From Asterias amurensis (lineage: Eukaryota > Echinodermata > Asteroidea > Forcipulatida > Asteriidae), in contig NC_092665.1 of NCBI RefSeq assembly GCF_032118995.1, positions 2,702,001-2,766,000 of the forward strand: a DNA stretch of 64,000 nucleotides, read 5' to 3'. The translations under genes were made by a program, and so were the position numbers. Shown piece by piece: positions 12,901 through 24,000 of this stretch. The notes beneath the pieces are model-generated. The model saw nothing but the letters and a program-made list of their open reading frames with translations, did not search any database and was not told the DNA's origin. Position 1 is the first letter of the stretch, and the number at the start of each line of letters is the position of its first letter.

Positions 12901-15900
12901 AAGTGAAAATCTTAATGTTTTTATTAAATAAAATATTAAAACTGTTGTTCGGGCCAAGATCAATCGAAGCGTTCGTTTGAAGTTGTAAGCAGGTTCCATT
13001 ATTCTTCGCAAGAAGGGCATGCTGATCAAATTAAGTGCTAACCTTTATTTATGTAAGTTAATTATCATTTGTCCTGCTCTACAAACTATTATGTCAATGT
13101 TCGTGCTCACAATTTGCTTGAAAGCTTTTCGGTATAATTTCATGTCAGACGTGTTTTTCAATATTTTTTTTTTTTTTTTTGTCTTATTATTTAATTTACC
13201 CAGTCAGTTTCCCTTGTGGTTTATATTGATATCAATTTATTTTTTTACGCAAGTTGCCAGACACAAAAGGCCTGAAGGCCACTTTAAGATGTGTGCTACA
13301 AGCAATCAACCACTTTTCCGGGGCCGTTGTCAACCTACTCCTGGGGCTAAAACAGGGTTACCCCTCTTTACAGTCCATGCGAATGTAGGCTTGGGTATCC
13401 TACAGTTGCATGGTAATCAAGCCCTTTTTTCACTCAGTATGAGTTGATACACTAGACATCTTTATTTTTTGTGAAGTACAGTGTTGTGCAGTTCCTTCAG
13501 GCCTTGTTGCTTCATTAATGGCATCCACACGGTTGTCATAAATGGTGTCCCCCAGAAAATGTTGCGACTCACTTTGTTTACACAATTTGGTTTAAAGTTT
13601 TGTTTTAAGAGCAAATGCTTTAAAGAAACTAATATAAGAGATTCATACTGTAGGAAACTTGTAAATATAATGCTGCGTATGTATCATAAACCTTGGATTA
13701 TTCGAGTTGGTCTATGAAAAGCGTTTGAAACTGTTTGTTATGAAATGCATGATTAGAAAGATGTTTTAAAAGTGTAATATAATGATCCACACAACTTGCC
13801 TTCGAAATTGCATGGTTTTCATTTTACTTTGCAAACTAACACGGTCGGCCATTTTGTGGACTTCACAAAATGTGCCGCGTGCCGTGTTAGTTCACAACAT
13901 ATGAGGAAAACCATGCAATTTCGAAGCCTAGTTGTGTTGATCATTATATTACACTTTTAAAACGTATACATTTTATAACAAACGGTTTCAAATGCTTTTT
14001 ATAGACCAACTTGACCAATCCAAGGCAACGTGTCCCATTAAAAGAACAAAATAAAAACCAAAAAGCTGATTGAGGAGAATAATGCTGAAAAATTGTGCAC
14101 GGTTTTTCACTATTTCTTCCTGAATCACACAATACATTAAGCTCCAAATTTCACAGGTTTGTTATTTCATTATGGTTGATCAAACAAAACATGTACACGG
14201 TCTGCGACTTTTTTGCCAGCAGCTCTAAGTTAAGGAACTGCAGGATTGTCTCTTGAACTAATAACTGAGACTGCAGCACTCATTTGTAGTTGTACAGGGT
14301 GTTGTGCAGGTGCTTCCTGTCTTGTTGATCCACTAATGGTGTCCACACGGTTGTCATTGCGCCGACGTCCACCACACACCATCTTCTTGACTTGTTTCTG
14401 AAAGCGTTCATAGGTGAAGCAGTAGATGAATGGATTGACGCAAAGGTTTAACACCACGACGGCATTCAAAGTGGGACTGACAAAAGTTTTGTTCAATCCA
14501 AGATTGTACAACATGTAGCTGGTACTAATTGGCGTCCAACAGATGGCAAAGAATATGGCCACCACAAGTAGAGTCAGGGTGACGTTTTTGTTGGCTCTTG
14601 TCAACATTTTTCTTGCATCTTGGTTGTTGTCGCCTACCCTGGCTCGAGAGCGTTTATAGAGCGCCAAGATGATCTTGATGTAGGAATATATGATGACAGC
14701 TAACGGAATGACAATAAGGACGTTCCCGACTATAACTACACCCACAACAGCCTGGATTGTAGGGCTCGGCCAGATGACTTCACAAACCCCATCGATGTTG
14801 TGTGAAATGAAGATTAAGTAAGATTGTAAAAAACAGTTGGATATCCAGGCTAAGGCTACAACCATCATGAGTCGATGACTTGAGAACATGTTACGATGTC
14901 TGACGGGTTGACACGTTGCAAAGTATCGCTCTACAGATATTGCTACCAGGTTATAGGTAGAGACAGTGAAGACACTATACATGGACCACTCTGACCACCA
15001 GATTTTACAGTACAGCGAGCCTAAGATGTTATCCGGTACTTGACTTGGTGGTGATATAACCACGCCTAGTAGGAACAGTAGAGATCCAAGAAAATCCACA
15101 ACAGATTGATGGATGATGAGCTTATTGGTTGTAGAGTTGAAGACTCTTCGATATCGCAGCATGACCAGACAGACGAAAGCATTGCCAATCAGTCCTAGTG
15201 AACCAATAATGATGTTCACATAGAATTCAGCATTCGGAATATTAGAATTTTCCAATATTGGCTGAGATGCACGAGTAGAAATCTCCATCTTTCTTTTTGA
15301 ATGAGCGACTTACCAACTTTCCCAGAGACCGTTTTCTTCCGACGCTACTTTTACTCTGCCAAAATATCTACATTGGTCAGTTGGTGTCTCTTCTTTATCA
15401 TTAAATGATGCACAGATCAGAATTAATGGTGTACCTTAATTGCTTGATCATATGCCTGGCTATGGCTTTGTTGAAAGCTTTAATAGCCTACTTCATCTCC
15501 CATTATGCCTGAAACGTGCACATTGTACAATATTAACCACCAAGGGATTGGCATTTTCCAATAAAGATGGACAAATCTAAAGAACTGATTTCCGTTACAT
15601 CAAATATTAGACTGTTAGAGGACCGGGAAAGTGGGGGGGGGGGGGGGGGTGGACACACATTGGTTTCATTATACGTGATCTCAATTCCAAGGTATTCACT
15701 TTAACAATTAGTGGTAGACAAGGGGCCAATTTCATAGAGCTGCTTTAAGCACAAAAATTTTCTAAGCATGAAGTTTCTTCCTTGATAAAAAACAGGATTA
15801 CCAACCAAATTTCCTTTTGGTTGCATATTGCTTGTTACTGGTATTTAGCTGTTGTTTGCTTATCCTGAAAATCACGTGAACATTTTGATGGTAATCCTGT

Positions 15901-17999
15901 TTTTATAAAGGAAGAAATTTCATGCTTAGCAAACTTTAGTGCTTAGCAGCTCTATGGCCAAGGACGGAAACATGTAGAGCATGATTGGGTCTTGGTTGCA
16001 AATTATAATAACATGCCACTAGAGGATCAGTGTATTTAGTAAACAAATGTGGGACAACATGGCGCTGCCAAGCAACCGTGATTAAGTTCACTTTTGTTGT
16101 CCCTCTAGGGCACAAAAAATTGTTTTTGTCCTTTTGTTTGGTATTTTTTTTGTGTCCTTCCCAGATTAAATTCTTGTACGTATGACTGCTCCCCTGATTC
16201 ACTTCTTTTTTTTTTTTTGTAGCTGCCCTAGTTTCATCATAATTTCTGCATTTTACTGTTAAGTTACTTTGTTGTTTCTGTTTTATACTGCTTTATTATG
16301 CCTCGTAATGTATTCTTTGTTGAGGTCGAACAAATTATTATTATAATAATAGTAATAATGGTTATTGAAGAGGTTGTACATAATTGGTTTCTACAGTATG
16401 ACAGTTAATTAATGTCTCTCTTTTCTAAAATTATAAATTATAATAGCAAGAAGAGTTTCGTACAAAATAGTGCATGTAATGAGAAAAAGAACATCTCTTT
16501 TATTGAATCATGGAAAAAGGGCCAAGTCACATAAGGCAACTTTTCAGCCAATCTCAGAGAGGTAATATTTTAATATTAAAGTTCAAATTTCATTTTCTTT
16601 GTGATATTAAGATGTTGTTAGTAAAATGGATTTCATGTCACCAAAGTGTTCCTTTACATGTATCTATCAAATTAGTTGCCCCTTTGTTGTTTATAAAAAC
16701 TGCCTGGTACATGTATGTAAAGTTCGTCAAAGCTTTTTTTTTTTTTCAATCACATACTTTTTCAGATTTTCTTTTTAATTGCTAACGCATACTTTGGTTG
16801 TGATCAAGTTAAAAACTCTTTCTCCGGAAAGTTTCTGATACAACCTGGGAAGCGGCAGCCAGGGGATCAGGGGACGCGAATTGTTTATTTCAGATATCAA
16901 ATAATAAACCACAAGGGAAACTGACCTGGGCCCAATTTCATGGCTCTGCTTACCGTAAGCACAGAATCGGCGCTTACGGAAGCAGGAATTCTGTGCTTAC
17001 GGCAAGCGTATTTCACGGGCTAGCGGCGAATTTGGGCTTCTGCGCGTGCGTACTTCACGTTACTAGGCATTCTACGCTTACAAGGCTAGCGCAGAAATTC
17101 GGCGCTTGCACGTAAGCGGGGAATCGCAATCGTAAGGGCAGAATTCGGCGGTAAGCAGAGCCATGAAATTGGGCCCTGTTAAATTTTAAAGGGTTTGGGG
17201 TTGAACAAAGAAAAATTGACTGTAGCAGGATTTGAACCAACGAACTCTTGATTAACTTCGCGGCGCTCTTTTTTTCTGTCACTCTCAGGAAGCGGTATCT
17301 TGGACTACCTCTATGAAGTCGTCTTCGATGAGGAGTTCCCCGGAGGACTAAAGATCCGCTGTGACGGCCATCGAGGTTACAAAGTACCAACGACGGCGAT
17401 TATTAACATATCCTACGGCATGCGTAAAGAGCAATGCCAACAGCAGAGTAACAAACCAATGGCAGTTGTTAAACCCCAGGTAAGGGCAACTTCACTCCAA
17501 TCTTGGTGCAGAAAATACTGCTTGGCTAAAAATGAGTTGGGCACCAGTTGCAACTTTGTAACTTGTATTGAATCTTGGCTGGTAAACCAGTTTCTGTTAA
17601 TCAGATTTTCTGTGCTTAGCAATGTTTATGCTTACCTGCTTAGTAGATGTTGGCCCAGGCATATCAAAGGTTACACAGGTTAGCATGGTTAGGAGCCATT
17701 CAGAATAGTCAATGGTATTTTTTTATTTATTTATTTTTTTTTTTGGGGGGGGGGATCAAATGTTTCTAACATCAGTAGCTGTGGACAAAATTACGTAGAA
17801 GACTGCACATATTTTTTCTAATTTTATTTTAAAATTGTATAATTTGCTTTGACATTTTTATAACCGCCCACTGGTACTCTGATCGTCTATGCTTACAGGT
17901 GTTCCCTCAACCCAATGCCCAGACACAGAGCCGAGGCTGGTACTCTAACATGGTGACTAAGCTAGGGTCCAACCAAGAGCAGCAAGTGCAGCGTCAACC

Positions 18000-18035
<36 letters not shown>

Positions 18036-21000
18036 GCAGCAGCAGGTTAGCAGAAGTAAGAAACAACCACTGGCGCAGACTTCTTTAAAAGGAGCCATCA
18101 ACTACAGGTATGGAATTAAAAGCACTGGACACCTTTGGTAATTGTCAAAGACCAGTCTTCTCACTTGGTGTATGCTTAAAATAACAAACCTGTGAAAATT
18201 TTAACTCAATTGGTCGCCGAAGTTGTGAGATAGTTATGGAAGAAAAGACACCCTTGTCACACAAAGTTGTGTGATTTCAGACGCTTGAATTTAAGACCTC
18301 AGCTGAGGCCTCGAATTCAATTCAAATAGTTTAGTGAGAAATTAATTCTTTCTCAAAAACTGCGCTACTTCAGAGGGAGTCATGTTTTATTTTATCAAAA
18401 GTTCTCTATTGCTCGTAACAAAATAAGCTTTTATGCTAACAATTATTTTGAGCAATAACCATTAGTGTCCATGGCTTTAAGCCTACAAAAAGAAAGGCAA
18501 CTCAATGTTGCATTTAATTGACCCTTAAACAAATTTATTTGACATCAGGGTTGCGATTTTGAGGTTTGAGGTTCCAGTTTTTATTTTTGATAGTTTTTAC
18601 CTTATATACCGATTCGAGGAAGAGATCTATCGCCAGGTCTTTGCCAACTTATATTTTTATTTATTTATGTATTGTTATGTTTATTTATTCATTTTGATTT
18701 TCCAAAACCACCAGGGCTGCCCTAGAACAAGATAACGGTTTCAAGCAAACCAGTGATCAGAAGTCCAATAAACAAGCTACTCCCGCACCCATGACGATCC
18801 TGACTCGATCGGGGCCCAAACTGATCTCACGATCACCAACCAAAGATCCTCAAGGTAGGGCCATTGATAAGCAACTGAGGCACCAAGGCAAGGATCAGAT
18901 GGATAGGATTGAAAGTAAACCAATGCCGCAGACGCCACAGGGTCAGACACAACGACAAAACTCTGATGCAAAGTCAGCGTCAAAGGGCGAAGTCAGCGTG
19001 GATGCTCGAAGTGGACGCCACATCCCTAAAGAAACTTCAAAACTTCAACAGAGCGCCCCCGTTAGTGAGGTGGACGAGTTCGCCGATATGTGGCGTAACC
19101 TGCAGAAGGGAGCCAGTAGCAGCGGTGCCTCGTCGCCGTTCACCGAAGACGCCTCGACAGACAAGGATGATGAGCGGAATGTAGAGAGCGACGACCTGAC
19201 GTCTCCGTTCGCATCCGGGATTCAGACACCGCTCTCCGAAGAGGATTCAGAAAGCGGTCCTTCCATCCAGATGCAGCTGGCACTGTCTGCATTGCCCAAG
19301 GTGGACGTCAACAAGCCTAGTTTGGCTGATGATAACGTGGGCGAAGATATTGTCTTGGAAGGCACTGAGGAGGACGAGGAAGTGGAGGAGTTTGAAATTG
19401 ACGAAGAAGCTCGGATGACCCCGAGGACATACGCAAAGGTGAGTGTCATTGTCAACGTCATGGTCATTGACACTGCTATTGTCATGGTCATTGTCTCTGC
19501 CATTGTCACTGTCATGGTCACTGTAATCATCATGGTCATTGTCACTGTCGTTTTCACTGTCGTTGCCATGGTCATTGTCACTGTGAATGTCACTCTAATC
19601 GTCATGGTCATTGTCATGGTCAACAGTTCGTGCAGTTCGTGCACTCTGCACTAATACTAAAAACAGAAGCTCGGTGCCCTGACAATGTGTCAAAATTCAC
19701 TAACGTATGCGCACCGTCATGTTCAAGACTAATGTACATGTAAGGTAACCCCTACCCCCGCTTACACCCATCCCAAAACCAACTGAATAAATACTTTATC
19801 TTGTAATCTTGCTAAGTATGAAGTCACCACCAGTAACATAATAATAATAATTTATTTTTGATGAAGCGTCTTACATTAAAAAAAATCTCAAAACGCTGTA
19901 CAGAATTGTTTTACATATTATTAACATTAAGCTTAAAAGAGATAAGCAAAATACAGCAAGATACAATAAGACTGACAAATACAAACAACGAGATAAAACA
20001 ACAACACAACAGATCGTAAACCAATACGAGTCAAACAACAATATCACACCACAAGAAAAGGCAATTAATAAAAAAAGATACAAAGATTCAAAGATAATGT
20101 CATTCAAAAAGAAATGTTTTGAGTTGAGTTTTAAAAATACCAAAGTTTACGATTTTCTTAAAATGAATAGGTTATTGACATTATTATCATTTATCCTCCT
20201 GGCCTAATGATTAAATAAGTTCATTTGTCTTGTAATCTTACTAATCAGTCTGGAACCGCTGAACTGTGTCGAATGTTAAACATCGCATCGATGTCCGGGA
20301 GTAATGCCGAGGCGCAAGATGATTTGATCATACCACACTCTGTCATCATCAAGGCTTCTTCAGGAACAAAGCAGTACGGCAGACCGCTTTCGTTGGACCA
20401 ACTTTTCGCAGGTCAGATTTGTGGATGTTTCCGATCTATTTTCTTTCATAAAATGTAACGTACATGTACTCAAGCTAAGCAGTGTGTTTAAGCTTGGGTT
20501 AAACATGTAAGCTGCATGTGTCGAAAAGATCAATTTAGAAACTCATTCCGCGACAGTGAAGTTAATAACAGGAGAATAAGCAGGACAGTTCTTTTGAGAA
20601 CTAAGTATTCTCCTGATTTTTTCAAAATCTACTCCGCGATAGTAGAATAAAAAGCAACAGTCTTGTGTACTCAACAACTTGGTACTAAATCTAAGCAATA
20701 ATAGTAATTGATTTGAGCTCTAGATAAAGATTGTTATTATTATTATTATTATTTTTATTTATTCGGCCAAGATTTCAACAAACAGTACAAGATACAATAT
20801 TACCGTACTAAAGAAATATAACAGTATAAGAAACAAGGAATGTAAACTTATGACACCTAGAACAATAGTATACCAATGATTGAATGAGACAGAGCACTGG
20901 CAATCAAGCAAGACAAACAAAAAACAGACAGGACAAGCCCATTCTAAGATGGCCAGGATGGCAGCTGCATGTAAATTGTATGTTGCATTCTATATTCTTT

Positions 21001-24000
21001 ATGAAAACTAATGTTGAGTTGAACTGAGTTGAGTTGAAATGCTAAGTTGAGGGGAATGTGAACTTGCGGCCATGTTGAGTAATGATAGAGTTGTTCGTAT
21101 GAGATATGCTTTTAGCCTGAAAGCCTGAAAAGATGTCAGGTCTCCAAAGATGCCACGACACCCACAGCAATAGCCCTGGTGTCATGTGCTTTTGCTGTGG
21201 CGCTCTCTGCAAGGTTCCAATACAAATTTACATTTTCCTCATAGAATTACTGTGGCCCTTCAAGAGTAAAGTTTAAAGGAACACGTTGCCTTGGATCGGA
21301 CGAGTTGGTCTATAAAAAAGCATTTGTAACCGATTCGTTATAAAATGCATATGGTTGGAAAGATAATTTTAAAGTAGATTACAATGATCCACACAAGTTT
21401 GCCTCGAAATTGCGTGGTTTTCCTTTTACTGTGCGAACTAACACGGTCGGCCATTTATGGGAGTCAAAAAAAATGGCCGACCATGTTAGTCGACGAGGTA
21501 AAAGGAAAACCGTGCAATTTCGAGGCATGTTTTTGTGGATCTTTGTATTCTACTTTTACAGCATCTTTCTACCCATATGTATATTATAACAAACGCTTTT
21601 CAAAGACCAATTCAACAGATCCAAGGCAACGTGTTCTTTTAAGGCCTGAGATGTAAATTAGTTACACTTTCTTTCACAATTTTACTTTCAGGTGCTGTCA
21701 ATACCCAGCCATCGCCCGGTACTTCACCTGTGCCCCTTACGCCTACGAACCCTAACCCAGTCAACATACCCGCTCTGCCACAAGGGGTACCACAAAGGGT
21801 ACCACAAGGGGCGCCACAAGGGGCGCCACAAGGGGTAGCACAACCTACAGCATTCCATACACACCCTCAGCAACCCATGCCGATACCGAGCCATCACCAC
21901 CCAAGAGATGGAAGAGGTAATAAAGCTCTAAAACTTTTGTCCATGTTTCAAGTTTATTACTTGAATTTTGGAATTTGAAAGTTGCATCCTCTTAAGGTGA
22001 TCTCTCTCCAGTTGCTTCCTTTCTTGACGTAAAAGTCTTAACCGCAGTTTTGTGCTCTACTATCCTGGCTCACAAAACCTCCAAGCATGACGTGTTTATA
22101 ATTTGTTTTTACTCTTTCAGCAATGTGTACTAAGCACTGTATACTGAGTACTTTCTAGTCGCTTCCTTTCTTGACGTAAAAGTCTTAAGCGCAGTTTTGT
22201 GCTTTACTATCCTGGCTCACAAAACCTCCAAGCATAATGTGTTTATAATTTGTTTTTACTCTTTCAGCAATGTGTACTAAGCACTGTTTACTGTGTACTT
22301 TCCCAAGCTCTGTGAAAAAAATAATCCTCTGGCAAATAACTTGGGTGGGATACAAACCTACGACATTGCTAGAGCACATGTCTTACCACTAGACTGAGCT
22401 AGTCCATTAGTTAGAGGCAGTTTGAATCTAATGTGTAGCCCTGGGTACTGCAATCATTTAACAGATGTTATTAACGTGTTTGTAATTTTAAGTGTTATTT
22501 CTTTTTTGCGTTTAGGCCCGATGTCGCCTGGTAGAGGTGGTCCAGCTAATCTGAGTAACTCCAACGCAAACCCACCTCAGCCAATCCACCTTCATAGACA
22601 GCCTACACATCCCACCAACCTAGTACCTGTATCCATGTCCATGGGACCCCCACTTCCCACTGGGCAAGAGGGATTCCAAAAAGGAACCCAGATGATCCCA
22701 ACGAGGGCCTTTCCAGCCCAGCAAATGGGCTCAATATCCCAGAGTGGTGTCTCTCCCCGACTCTCCCCCGCCCACTATCTAGCCCAATCCCCGGGTACCC
22801 AGCCCTCATCAGTTGCTACCCAGCCTGTACCCGGTGGTGTTGTCATCATACGCCCAGGGGTACAGCGAGTGATGCAGCAACCAGGCTTTGCAATGCACCC
22901 CGGTGTGCAAATGTCCGCTGACCAACAAGTACCACCATGGCAGCAGGTTATAGTGTCCCACCATCAAGGCAAGCAGCAGTCGTTTCAGCCTCAGGTACAA
23001 GCTCAAGCTGTACGGCTTCCAGGCCAGCATGTCATGCAAGTGGCCCCACATCAACAACCCGGTAATCAACCTCAGATGAACCAGGAGATTGGAGTCAAGC
23101 CCATTATGACCCAAAACATGCCCCGCCCAATGCAGTATCAAGCCCCACCCTCCTCCCAACAGCCTATCAACCCCGCCCAACAGAATGTGAATCCCGCACA
23201 ACAAAACATTGGCCCAAGCCCACAGAACGTTGTCCTCGCCCCGCAAAATATTCCCCTTGCCCAACACACTATGATCCCCACCCAGCCAAACATGAACACT
23301 GCTGTACAAAACATGGGTCCCGCCCATCAAAACAGTTCCAACATTGTGAGAATGCAAGGACAACCTTTGAAGCAGATGTCCCAGCTAAACAGAAAACCAC
23401 TAATGAGTATGACTCCGGGGATGACCGGTCAACCTCGTGGGCCGCAACAACACCTCCCTCAGAACTTCGGACAAAGTGGACAGTTAACACACCAACCTCC
23501 GAATGCTATGCAGGCTCTCTTAGCATGGTGCCAACACCAGAATCTAAAGTTTCCGATGTACAATTTCCAAAGGAACATGCAGACGGTGAGTCTTTCTTCT
23601 TAAAGATTTCTGAAACTTGGCCCCAAATTCATGGCACTGCTAACCACAGAATTGTTCACAAACAGCTCATAGAAATTTGCCTTAGAGCCACTTCCCAACA
23701 GTTATTTACCATAACTCTACACCTTCTTATATTTTGGGTGTTGAACAAAGACAACTTTACAAGAGCGGTATTTGAACCATCGACCATCGGATTAGCATGC
23801 TGACACTCTATACTTCTTCTCTATTTTGTCAATATCTTTGTTCTGGGTGACAGTCAGAAGGCATACAACTGTATTAAAGCTGTGGTGTGTTTACAATATA
23901 AGCTGAGAGGCAACAGCCAGGGTAGAGTGCTGGCACATTAATCCAGAGGCCTTTTGTCAAAATCCTGCTCTGGTCAATTTTATCTTTGTTCAACCAAAAT

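Noticed and set aside
19222-19644. Thr/Met-rich minus ORF
   Set aside because: Complement of the GTCATT minisatellite and the end of xrn1 exon d.
22809-23363. 184-codon minus-strand ORF
   Set aside because: Shadow of the Pro/Gln-rich xrn1 exon g on the other strand.
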